Assembly (NCBI GenBank): GCA_964589175.1
Contig: CAZPRY010000001.1
Location: 62,001-126,000, forward strand
Source of the DNA: CAZPRY01 sp964589175
Lineage (GTDB): Bacteria; Fidelibacterota; UBA2242
Direction: 5' to 3'
Length of the DNA: 64,000 bases
Shown: piece by piece, positions 26,181 to 34,680 of the stretch
Layout of the letters: the number at the start of each line of letters is the position of its first letter
Position numbering within the stretch: the first letter of the stretch is position 1
Made by a program: the position numbers and the translations under genes
Notes under the pieces: generated by a model
Told to the model about the DNA's origin: nothing
What the model saw: the letters and a program-made list of their open reading frames with translations, nothing else
Database searches by the model: none

Positions 26181-28517
26181 TCACTTCAGGTACAGAATTT
26201 TAGCGGATTCGGTGTGAGTTTTTCCGTTATCGTCCCGCATCGAGAGTTTCGCGATGTACAATCCGGAGCCGATCGGAAGTCCTTGTTCGTTGCCGGTATT
26301 CCAGACAAAATGGGTATACGCATTTGGCGTCAGGCTGAATTTCCTGACCAGCTGCCCGAGCACATTGTAGATCAGGATATCGCCCGGCCGGTAGCGATCG
26401 CTGTCGATCCGGAAGGTGATTTCCTGGTTAAAGGGATTGGGATAAAAAGTCAGTACACGCAAACCGCTGCCGGCCGATGGCGGCTGGTAAGCAAAAGTCT
26501 GAATGGCGCCTCTGCCCTCGAAATGGATTTCAACGCACAAAAGATTCGAATCGCCCGAAGTGGAAGAACTGGTATAGGTGAGTACATATTTTTCGACGGC
26601 GAAAAGATTGGTGATATCCAGCAGAATGTCGCGATATTTTCCCGTAATGTCATAAAAACTACCGCCGGTGGGTAGTACGATCGGATTCATCCACTCCGTC
26701 TGATGCTTCAACTGGCCGATTCCGTAAATCGTGATATCCATACTCAGCATTCGGTTGACGACTTGCTCTTTTGTGTAGTTATGTTCCGGGTAAGGCTCGT
26801 CGGTAATCCAGATGATGGTGCGTTTGCTGCCGGGGCGCCAGGAGAGTTGCGTGGCGCGATACAAGGCAGCGGGTGAATCTTCGATTCCTCCCCAGAGCTG
26901 GATACTGGCCAGATTTGCCTTGATCTGATCGATATCGTTGGTGAAGTCCCATACGTCGTCGATCGTGGTGCTAAAGGTGACAACTCCGATCTGGAAATCG
27001 TAGCCGTTGCGGGCGAGAGTTTCGGCAAACTCGTTGAGATTGACTCGCACACTGTCGATGTCGTCACCCATGCTGCCGGAGCAATCCAGAACGAACACTA
27101 TATCCACCAGGGTCGCGCCGCCGGTTGTCTGTTTTCCGAATTCAAAATCGGTGATCGGCAATCCGTTTTCGGAAATGGTGAGATTCTCCAAGGAAAGATC
27201 CCGAATCCGGTATTTTGTATCCTTGTCTTCCACAGTAAAAATGAAGGAAACCTCGGGAAAATTCTCTGTAATGATTGTATCGGGAGTGATGACCAAACCG
27301 GTGTCCGACATCGGAACTCCCGGCATGAAGATATTGCGCCGCATTTCATCAAACAACTCGCCATCCTTACGGAGTTCGACGATGAGCGGCAGGATAAAAT
27401 CCTCGTACACTACTTTGGATTGGAGCTCAGCCTGGGCAAAGGCCATCTCGCTGGCAGGCACGCTAATGGTAATATTTGTATCGGCAGATTGAATGGCGTC
27501 CGGCAGGGTGAGTTCCAGCTTCGCATCGGTGATCCCGGAACCGGTTTCATTGAAGATTTCAATGTAAGTCTTGAAATCGCGCGGAAACAGCCGGTTATTG
27601 GTTAACGAAAATGCAGTCGGGGCATCCCAGCGCAGCAACAGGCCGGTCGAAAAATCGGGTTCTTTCAACTGCAAGACTGTTACAGCGGTTTTCGTCGCGC
27701 CGGGCGGGAGTTCCTCTTCCGGCCAGTAGATTTTCAGGGCCAGGTCATAAATCTTGCGCAGGAGGCTGTTTTCGAATTCCGGAGCGGGGGAAGTGTAGAT
27801 ATCCGCCCAGTTGGCGGCAATGATACGTTCCGGTATGGTATTCGGAAAAGCCAGATCGATTCCGATGCCCTTTGCTCCTGCCGACTTCTCCCAGATTGAA
27901 ACCGGCGTCGACGCGTCCGGGGCAAGGAGAATTGTATCGTTGTCGATCCACTGCTGGTCCAGCATCAAGGCGCCGTCCCCCCATTGGCCGAGGGCCGGAT
28001 CGAAAACCAGGCCGAGTCCCATTGCGTGCGCGATTGTATCCAGATTACTGATCGCACAAGCAATCTCAAATGACTGGGACTCGCTTTGATAGACAAGGGT
28101 AAACTCGAAAGTTACTCTTTGGCTGTCGACTGCGTTGAAGCTGAGCGTGTCACCGGAAATTTCGAGTGAAGTTATGGCTTGATTCGTGAAGTAATCCTCG
28201 GCCCTGTACCAGGTGCCATCGACGGAGAAAACGGGATAGGATGTTTTCGCGTAGGGGTGGCCATAGGCGATGGCACAACGGTCATCCGCCATTGAGGAGG
28301 AAATACCGCCGGTTGTTCCGAGGGTAAAATAGCCGCCGTCGATCATAGTCATGGCGGCCTGATCGTCATCCCAGTCCAGATAATCGAAGCTGACGAGCGG
28401 CCAGCCGGAACTCGTTTTCCCCAGGCCGGGGGCCTCAAGATCGAATTCGGATTTGTCAATCGGGGCTGCTGTCAGGATGTAGCAAACAACCACTAGAAAC
28501 AGGCTAAGTTTTTTCAT
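26181..28517 (-). CDS. Secreted vWA-domain protein with T9SS sorting domain
   Basis: A 778-residue protein with signal peptide (MKKLSLFLVVVCYIL, ending near residue 20). Residues up to about 320 form an unrecognised, mostly beta region. A vWA domain at about 470-640 has an intact MIDAS start D478-C-S-G-S (in VFVLDCSGSMGDD) and TIIWITDEPYPEHN further on. The C-terminus is a T9SS sorting domain (TFYPNPFNQEITFRID to the end, ILYLK). Start at 28517 is chosen because AAAGGAGG precedes it by 5 bases. The gene lies between the propeller-like genes and the degenerate VIT-vWA gene. The role is probably protein binding at the cell surface. Confidence 0.82.
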   Translation of the reverse strand: MKKLSLFLVVVCYILTAAPIDKSEFDLEAPGLGKTSSGWPLVSFDYLDWDDDQAAMTMIDGGYFTLGTTGGISSSMADDRCAIAYGHPYAKTSYPVFSVDGTWYRAEDYFTNQAITSLEISGDTLSFNAVDSQRVTFEFTLVYQSESQSFEIACAISNLDTIAHAMGLGLVFDPALGQWGDGALMLDQQWIDNDTILLAPDASTPVSIWEKSAGAKGIGIDLAFPNTIPERIIAANWADIYTSPAPEFENSLLRKIYDLALKIYWPEEELPPGATKTAVTVLQLKEPDFSTGLLLRWDAPTAFSLTNNRLFPRDFKTYIEIFNETGSGITDAKLELTLPDAIQSADTNITISVPASEMAFAQAELQSKVVYEDFILPLIVELRKDGELFDEMRRNIFMPGVPMSDTGLVITPDTIITENFPEVSFIFTVEDKDTKYRIRDLSLENLTISENGLPITDFEFGKQTTGGATLVDIVFVLDCSGSMGDDIDSVRVNLNEFAETLARNGYDFQIGVVTFSTTIDDVWDFTNDIDQIKANLASIQLWGGIEDSPAALYRATQLSWRPGSKRTIIWITDEPYPEHNYTKEQVVNRMLSMDITIYGIGQLKHQTEWMNPIVLPTGGSFYDITGKYRDILLDITNLFAVEKYVLTYTSSSTSGDSNLLCVEIHFEGRGAIQTFAYQPPSAGSGLRVLTFYPNPFNQEITFRIDSDRYRPGDILIYNVLGQLVRKFSLTPNAYTHFVWNTGNEQGLPIGSGLYIAKLSMRDDNGKTHTESAKILYLK

Positions 28518-28553
28518 AGTGCCTCCTTTATACAAGTCATTGCACGAATGTTT

Positions 28554-30398
28554 TTATCTCAATAATACCATTTTCCTTGTCGCCGCAAACTCCCCAGCCC
28601 GAATGCTGCAGATGTAGATGCCGCTCGGTACGAGCTGCCCGGCGTCGTCGATGGCGTTCCAGTTGATCCGGTACTGCCCGGGATTCTGCCGCTCGTTGAC
28701 CAGGGTCGCGATCAGTTTGCCGTTTAGGTCGTAAATGCGGATCAGGACGGTGTGGTTTGCCGCTCCGGCGGGCAATTCGTAAGAAATCACCGTGGTAGCG
28801 TTGAAGGGATTGGGGTAGTTCTGGTCGAGACGGAAGTTCTCTGGCCCGGGATTTTTCTCCTCGTCAATATCCGTGGTCGCGTCGTAATCGATGAAGAAGC
28901 CGTTCGTATTCGAGCTCCAGAGGCTGTCGCCCTCCCAGCTGCGGGCCAGGACCTTCCAGAAGTAGGTCTTGCCGGCGGCTAAAGAATCGATCGTATAGGT
29001 TGCGTCGCCGATTCCGGTTATGATACGTGGATTTGAGAATTCCAGGTCTTCTGCGATATAAAGATCATAGCCGACTTCCCAGGGAAAATTCTTCTCGATA
29101 TCCGTAGCCTGATTCCATGTAAACTCGGGTTTACGGGTTTTTAGCGATGAGTCATCTTCCGGCAGGATAGTCTGGAAAAGGCGCAGGTTGTGAGAAACGA
29201 TTTCATTGGAGAAGGACTTTCCGACAATGGCATATCTTGAACCACATTCCCAGAATATGATAAAGCGCCTAATACCAGCTGAAATCGAAGGATAGGTCTG
29301 CCAAGATCGTGTAAAGGAATTCACCTGAAATTCAGGCCCGATTCTATTTCCTGAGTTATCGAAAACCTGGGCAAATATTCCGTAGCCTGAGCCATCCTGT
29401 TCCCAACTTTGCCAGGCGATGATGAATTTATCCTCAGCAAAGGCCTGGACGGCTGGTAGTTCCTGCTGGGCATCTGTGTATGAATTAACCTGGAGTTCGG
29501 AACCGACTTGATTGCCGTTGTTATCGAAGATTTGAGCATAAATTCCTTCTTTGGAACCATCCTGCTCAAAACTCATCCAGCAGATGACGAACTTATTTTC
29601 ACCAAGAACTGCTATAGCCGGGCGGCTCTGGGCTTGAGGTAAATAGGAGTTGACCTGGAACTCGGAACCGAATCTGTTTGCTTGTGCATCGAAGAGTTGC
29701 GCGAATACCCCGACGTAAGCTCCGTCCTGATACATGCTTTCCCAGCAGATCACAAACTTGCCATCGCTTAAAACGCATACTTCCGGATATTGCTGTGAGC
29801 TGGGCGTATAGGTGTTGACCTGGAATTCGGAAGCGATTGGATTCCCATTGCAGTCAAATAGTCTGGCGAATATACCGCTATTTGCTCCATCCTGCCAATC
29901 GCTCTGCCAGCAGATAACAAATTGATCGTTGGGGAGCGTGGCAATTGAAGAATTCCATTGACCCTGATCAGTGTAAGTGTTCACCTGAAATTCTGATTTT
30001 ACCCGCAGACCGCTTTGGTCAAACATCTGTGCGAAAACTTCATAACCAGGATTACCGTGCCAGCAAATCACAAATTCACCGTTTTGAAGTGCAGTAATCG
30101 CAGGGAAATGTTGGTCGCTTTTCGTATATGTGTTCGCAATAAATTCATAACTAAGCTGAACACCGTTTTCATCTAGTAATCGTGCGTACACATCGGCATG
30201 AGTTGTCCAGCTAACCGCGAATTTACCATTGGATAAAATCGTTGAAGCAGGAAACATTGGTATATAATGTCGGTCAGTATAAGCACAGACCGTAAATTCA
30301 GGGTGGCGCGATACGCATTGCCCGAAGAGAATGTCAAGTAGTGCGTAAAGGACGATGGCTAGCAAAAGCCGTTCTCGAAGTTTGATTGTGAATGTCAT
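28554..30398 (-). CDS. Seven-repeat, propeller-like secreted protein with Fn3 and T9SS domains (copy 1)
   Basis: A 614-residue protein whose first 390 residues contain seven repeats of about 54 residues. Each unit has the pattern (P/S)EFQVN(T/S)Y, then (K/Q)FVICW(Q/E)S, QDG, (G/V)(I/V)(F/Y)AQ(L/I/V)FD, and NGNxxG. Seven such units fit a seven-bladed beta-propeller; the same unit recurs in large Ca-binding surface proteins of Proteobacteria. A fibronectin-III-like domain (about 430-510; TYFWKVLARSWEGDS) and a T9SS sorting domain (NYPNPFNATTVISYEL, ending MVLLR) follow. The first two repeats are more diverged and lack the QDG box. Its ribosome site GAGG lies inside the last codons of the upstream gene, so the two are translationally linked. 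Confidence 0.8.
   Translation of the reverse strand: MTFTIKLRERLLLAIVLYALLDILFGQCVSRHPEFTVCAYTDRHYIPMFPASTILSNGKFAVSWTTHADVYARLLDENGVQLSYEFIANTYTKSDQHFPAITALQNGEFVICWHGNPGYEVFAQMFDQSGLRVKSEFQVNTYTDQGQWNSSIATLPNDQFVICWQSDWQDGANSGIFARLFDCNGNPIASEFQVNTYTPSSQQYPEVCVLSDGKFVICWESMYQDGAYVGVFAQLFDAQANRFGSEFQVNSYLPQAQSRPAIAVLGENKFVICWMSFEQDGSKEGIYAQIFDNNGNQVGSELQVNSYTDAQQELPAVQAFAEDKFIIAWQSWEQDGSGYGIFAQVFDNSGNRIGPEFQVNSFTRSWQTYPSISAGIRRFIIFWECGSRYAIVGKSFSNEIVSHNLRLFQTILPEDDSSLKTRKPEFTWNQATDIEKNFPWEVGYDLYIAEDLEFSNPRIITGIGDATYTIDSLAAGKTYFWKVLARSWEGDSLWSSNTNGFFIDYDATTDIDEEKNPGPENFRLDQNYPNPFNATTVISYELPAGAANHTVLIRIYDLNGKLIATLVNERQNPGQYRINWNAIDDAGQLVPSGIYICSIRAGEFAATRKMVLLR
28557..28985 (-). repeat. Duplicated Fn3 plus sorting-domain cassette, copy A
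   Basis: This 3' segment of the first propeller gene is nearly identical at DNA level to 30404-30815; its sorting part (to about 28830) also matches 32304-32580. Differences are scattered single bases. The adjoining repeat region is far more diverged. Confidence 0.75.
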
Positions 30399-30400
30399 AT

Positions 30401-32272
30401 TTACCTCAATAATACCATTTTCCTTGTCGCCGTAAACTCCCCGGCCCGGATGCTGCAGATGTAGATGCCGCTCGGCAGCGTCTGCCCGGCGTCGTCGGTA
30501 GCATTCCAGCTTATCCGGTACTGCCCGGGATTCTGCCGCTCGTTGATCAGAGTGGCGACCAGCTTGCCGTTCAGATCGTAGATGCGGATCAGCACGGAGT
30601 AGTCGGCAGCGCTGGCGGGCAGTTCGTAGGAAATCACTGTGGTAGCATTGAAGGGATTTGGGTAGTTCTGCTCGAGACGGAAGCCTTCGGGCTTGGCATT
30701 TGTCTCAGTCTCAATATCCGTAGTCGCGTCGTAATCGATGAAGAAGCCGTTGGTATTCGAACTCCAGAGGCTGTCGCCCTCCCAGCTGCGGGCCAGGACT
30801 TTCCAGAAGTAGGTTGTACCAGGGACAAGTTCTGATTCAATCGTATAATTTGTATCCTGAATTTCTGAAATAATTTGGGGATTGGTAAAATCGGGATTGT
30901 CAGCGATATAGAGGTCGTAAGTAATCTCCCAAGGAAAATTCTCCCTTATCTCAGAAGCTTCGTTCCACCGAAAAGTCGGATTTTGGATTTCTAAGGTCGC
31001 ATCATTTTTTGGTACCAGGAGTGGCCGGGAAACAAGGGTGTGCGTTATCGGGTCGCTTAGGTAAACTTTGGCATACACACCTCTACCGGAACCATCCTGG
31101 CCATTGCTCGTCCAACAAACAATAAATTTACCATTTTCCAGACATTGAATCGATGCATCCCATTGGTCGGATTCAATATGATCATTAACGCGGAACTCTG
31201 GTCCCATCCTTTCACCGTTGTTGTCAAATAATTGGGCGTGAATATCTGAACCGGAGCCATCGTGCCCGAAACTAGTCCAGCAGACGAGAAACCCACTTTC
31301 GAGCAAATCTGCTATAAAAGGTGTGCGTTGATCGAAATCTGTGTATGTGTTGACCTGGAACTCAGTCCCAATTTTGCTGCCGCAGCTATCAAGGACCTGA
31401 GCGAAGATGTTATAATTTGATCCGAGAATAAGATGATTACTTTGCCAGCATATGACAAATCGATCGCCCTGGATGGCGGCGACAGACGGGTAAGCCTGAT
31501 CACCAAACGAGCTACTATGTACTTGGAATTCCTGTCCGTATTTTCCTCCATTTTCCTTGAACAGCTGGGCATAGATTCCGCCATCCGAACCATCCTGATG
31601 TAAACTTTGCCAGCAGATTAAAAATTGGGAATTCGGGAGAGTAGCGACGGAATGTCTGAATTGATAACTTTCCCAATGTGAATTCACCTGAAATTCATAT
31701 CCAATTTTGTTTGCATTTTCGTCAAACATTTGCGCATAGACCCCATAAACGGAGCCATCCTGGGAATGGCTTTCCCAAGAAATCAGGAACCGGCTATCAG
31801 CGAAGCATAAAATTGAAGGATATGCCTGATTATTAATAATGTAAGAATTTACCTGAAATTCCTTACCAAGTTTTTCCCCATTGCTTTCGTACTTCTGAGC
31901 GTACACGCCATAGCCCGAGTTATCTTGATACTGGCTATGCCAAGAGACAATGAATTTATTATCCGGAAAGGAAGCAACCGTTGGCTTGCATTGATGGTTC
32001 GCCGTGTAGGTGTTTACCAAAAATTCTTCTCCGAAGATATTTTCGCTGATGTCCAGGATTCGGGCAAAAATTCCCTTATCAGAACCATCTCGATATCGGT
32101 CATACCACGTAATTACAATTCTTCCATCAGGAAGAGAGGTGCAGACGGGCAGCCCCTGATCATCCTCGATATACGTGTTCACCTGAAATTCGTGATTATA
32201 CGGCACACCCTGCCCGAGGATAAGACCTGTTATTATCACTAGTATCATGCCGCTTAATGGGAGGTGTTTCAT
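30401..32272 (-). CDS. Seven-repeat, propeller-like secreted protein with Fn3 and T9SS domains (copy 2)
   Basis: A 623-residue paralogue of the next downstream gene with the same plan: signal peptide about 1-20, seven repeats (about 25-405) each carrying EFQVN and (D/N)GSxxG(I/V)(Y/F)AQ boxes, Fn3-like domain (about 440-520) and T9SS sorting domain ending MVLLR. The repeat part differs clearly from copy 1, whereas the Fn3 and sorting parts are nearly identical even at DNA level. The final codons TTG AGG TAA provide the AGG ribosome site of copy 1, whose ATG starts two bases after the stop. Likely a surface adhesin or scaffold; ligand unknown. Confidence 0.8.
   Translation of the reverse strand: MKHLPLSGMILVIITGLILGQGVPYNHEFQVNTYIEDDQGLPVCTSLPDGRIVITWYDRYRDGSDKGIFARILDISENIFGEEFLVNTYTANHQCKPTVASFPDNKFIVSWHSQYQDNSGYGVYAQKYESNGEKLGKEFQVNSYIINNQAYPSILCFADSRFLISWESHSQDGSVYGVYAQMFDENANKIGYEFQVNSHWESYQFRHSVATLPNSQFLICWQSLHQDGSDGGIYAQLFKENGGKYGQEFQVHSSSFGDQAYPSVAAIQGDRFVICWQSNHLILGSNYNIFAQVLDSCGSKIGTEFQVNTYTDFDQRTPFIADLLESGFLVCWTSFGHDGSGSDIHAQLFDNNGERMGPEFRVNDHIESDQWDASIQCLENGKFIVCWTSNGQDGSGRGVYAKVYLSDPITHTLVSRPLLVPKNDATLEIQNPTFRWNEASEIRENFPWEITYDLYIADNPDFTNPQIISEIQDTNYTIESELVPGTTYFWKVLARSWEGDSLWSSNTNGFFIDYDATTDIETETNAKPEGFRLEQNYPNPFNATTVISYELPASAADYSVLIRIYDLNGKLVATLINERQNPGQYRISWNATDDAGQTLPSGIYICSIRAGEFTATRKMVLLR
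30404..30815 (-). repeat. Duplicated Fn3 plus sorting-domain cassette, copy B
   Basis: Counterpart of copy A in the second propeller gene. The match covers the Fn3 strand region around FWKVLARSWEGDSLWSS and the whole T9SS domain up to the terminal LLR codons. Confidence 0.75.
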
Positions 32273-32300
32273 CTTCTTGCTCCGGCTCCGGCTTTGTTAT

Positions 32301-34406
32301 TTACCTCAATAATACCATTTTCCTTGTCGTCGAAAATTCACCGGCCCGGATGCTGCAGAGGTAGATACCGCTCGGCAGCGGCTGCCCGGCGTCGTCGGTG
32401 GCGTTCCAACTGATCCGGTACTGCCCGGGATTCTGCCGCTCGTTGACCAGGATCGCGATCAGTTTACCGTTCAGGTCATAGATGCGGATCAGGACGGAAT
32501 AGTTTGCCGCGTCGGCGGGCAGTTCGTAGGAAATCACGGTTGTGGCGTTGAAGGGATTGGGGTAGTTCTGCTGCAGCGTGAACTGATCCGGTAACTGCTT
32601 TTGCGAATCGGTGTCCGTATTGTCGTTCGGGTTGTCTTCGTTCGGGTCGGAATAGAAGGCCGTATAGGGCGTCAGGATCTGGAAGCGCAGGCTCAGTTCG
32701 ATGATCTGATTGACGAGCTCATCGCTTTCACCGTAGGTATCGATGAGGTCCAGTAAGTGATCGATCTTGGCGTTGGCCCAGAGGCGCGGCACGAAGCGGT
32801 GCCCGCCGAGTGTATCGGGAAAGGTGATCGACTTGACATGCTCGAAAGGCTCCAACCGCATGTCGCCACGCAGGGCGACTTCGAAGATGCCGCTGTTGTT
32901 ATACAGTCCGACGTAGAGCAGCTGCGTGCCGAAAAACAGGTCGTAAATCGTCTTGGGATACTGGTCCCAGGTCATCAGCCCGCCGAAGTCGAGATTGATA
33001 TTCTGCAACACCGGTTTGGAAATTCGCAGGAAGTGGTCGTTGACCACCACGGCGATGCTATCGTCTGCGGTGATGAATTTAGCGTAGCCGTGATTGTTGA
33101 GGGCCAGTTCCTTGAGGAGCAGGCGGTTGAGGTCCTCACCGACGCCGAAGGGAAAGATACGCACGCCTTTCGAGTTGAGCCGGGTGATTTGGGCGATAAT
33201 CGAATCGGGAAAGGTTTCGCCCCAGGTGGGACGCCCATCGGTCAGAAAAACCAGGTTGTTGGAAGTCTGCTCGCCGTAAGATTGCTGCAGCGAGTTCGTC
33301 AACGCCTGGCTGATATTGGTCATTCCCAGGGCATAGAGCTGGTACACGAAGTCTTTGGCCTGGGTGATATTGGCGAAATTGACCGGGACCAGGTCGGACT
33401 GGAACTGGCTGACGAAGGTGCCGAAGCTTATAATATTGAAGCGATCGTCGGGATTGAGCAAATCCAGGAAATTGTTGAGCGCCTTCTTGACCTGCTGGAT
33501 GCGCACTCCCTCCATACTCGATGAGACATCGACCGTGAAGACGATATCCTTGGGGATGATTTCCTCGTTCTCGATTGTATCCGGCGGATTGATCCACAGG
33601 GCATAGAAACTGTCGGTGCCGAAGGAATCGGCCGGCGCCGGGCTATACGTCAGGATTTGCATGTCTACATTTTCGCGTTTGACCTCGAATTCAATCTGCA
33701 GGTCTTTATCGGGCAGAAAGTTCTCGTCGCCGTAAAACAGCGTGTAATGATTCGCGGCGAGTTGCTGAATCTGGGTGGCGGTGGAACTCTGATGCGATGG
33801 AGAAGCGAAGCGCTTGAACATTGTCGCAGTTTGGACATCAACATCGACTGAGACGGTCAGCAACGGGTGGGGTGAAAGCTCCAGCGTATTCAACAGGAAT
33901 GTGTAGTAGACGATTCCCAGGTCATAATTCAGCGGTTCCATATAGGTGATCTCGGTGCGCACTTCGCTGAGCGCGTTGATCGGGGCGATGCTCAGGCGGA
34001 AGAGGTTGTCGCCCAGGTACTCGAGCAGGGCGGGGTCGAGATTGCGCCGGATCGTCTGGTTATAATCCTGCACCGCCGCCTGCCGCTCGCGTATATTGGC
34101 GACATAGTGCTCGCCGTTGAACCAGTAGACCAGTTCGGTCATTGTTGCGTTTTCGGGAAGCGGGAAGATATAAATGGCCTCGACAGTGGAATTCTTTTCA
34201 TTGAAAAACATCTGGTCCACATGCGTTACCGCGATCTGACCCTGTATCTCGATATCGGCGCTGACGGTTTTTATCCACATTTTTTCGTATTCGGTGCTGG
34301 TCCCGATGCGGCGGCAGAACAAGGCTCCGACGGCGAATGTCTGCTCGCCAAAAGCCAGCAGCAGGACAATCAGAGCCAGAAAAGATAATCGTTGAGAATG
34401 GTTCAT
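32301..34406 (-). CDS. VIT-vWA surface protein with intact MIDAS and T9SS sorting domain
   Basis: A 701-residue protein: signal peptide about 1-26, VIT domain about 40-165 (FPLPENATMTELVYWFNG), vWA domain about 285-460 with an intact MIDAS D293-V-S-S-S297 in IVFTVDVSSSMEG, and a T9SS sorting domain (NYPNPFNATTVISYEL, ending MVLLR) nearly identical to those of the two propeller genes. Start at 34406 follows GGAGG by 8 bases; the in-frame ATG at 34421 would lack a site. It is the first gene of a five-gene run ending at 24124 and may carry the main promoter in the 274-bp gap upstream, where I see no clear -35/-10 pair. Confidence 0.85.
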   Translation of the reverse strand: MNHSQRLSFLALIVLLLAFGEQTFAVGALFCRRIGTSTEYEKMWIKTVSADIEIQGQIAVTHVDQMFFNEKNSTVEAIYIFPLPENATMTELVYWFNGEHYVANIRERQAAVQDYNQTIRRNLDPALLEYLGDNLFRLSIAPINALSEVRTEITYMEPLNYDLGIVYYTFLLNTLELSPHPLLTVSVDVDVQTATMFKRFASPSHQSSTATQIQQLAANHYTLFYGDENFLPDKDLQIEFEVKRENVDMQILTYSPAPADSFGTDSFYALWINPPDTIENEEIIPKDIVFTVDVSSSMEGVRIQQVKKALNNFLDLLNPDDRFNIISFGTFVSQFQSDLVPVNFANITQAKDFVYQLYALGMTNISQALTNSLQQSYGEQTSNNLVFLTDGRPTWGETFPDSIIAQITRLNSKGVRIFPFGVGEDLNRLLLKELALNNHGYAKFITADDSIAVVVNDHFLRISKPVLQNINLDFGGLMTWDQYPKTIYDLFFGTQLLYVGLYNNSGIFEVALRGDMRLEPFEHVKSITFPDTLGGHRFVPRLWANAKIDHLLDLIDTYGESDELVNQIIELSLRFQILTPYTAFYSDPNEDNPNDNTDTDSQKQLPDQFTLQQNYPNPFNATTVISYELPADAANYSVLIRIYDLNGKLIAILVNERQNPGQYRISWNATDDAGQPLPSGIYLCSIRAGEFSTTRKMVLLR
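32304..32580 (-). repeat. Duplicated sorting-domain cassette, copy C
   Basis: The last 90 or so codons of the intact VIT-vWA gene match copies A and B nearly base for base, although the upstream domain architecture is unrelated. The match ends just before the NYPNPFN box. Confidence 0.75.
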
Positions 34407-34680
34407 CGCTAAATCCTCCACGTTGTGGAGAAATGTTGATAATATTGCTGCATTTCTCCGGAAAATTGTTCAATGAGAAATAGTGCTCCTAATTCACGAA
34501 GTAAAAAAACGAACGTAACAATTCCCTCCGATTGCGTCGGAAGGCATTCCGTTGAGGTAGTTTCCCATCACCAAACCAGGATAGCAACTTTAGTAAATGT
34601 TAGGGGATTCCTTTGAAGAACGCAAGTGCTTTTTCGAAAAAGATCCAGGTTGTCTCCGGATTATCGGGCCTTAGAGGACT

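Noticed and set aside
34524..34543. Small imperfect stem in the gap upstream of the VIT-vWA gene
   Set aside because: Mismatched, without T-run, and too far from any stop codon to call a terminator.
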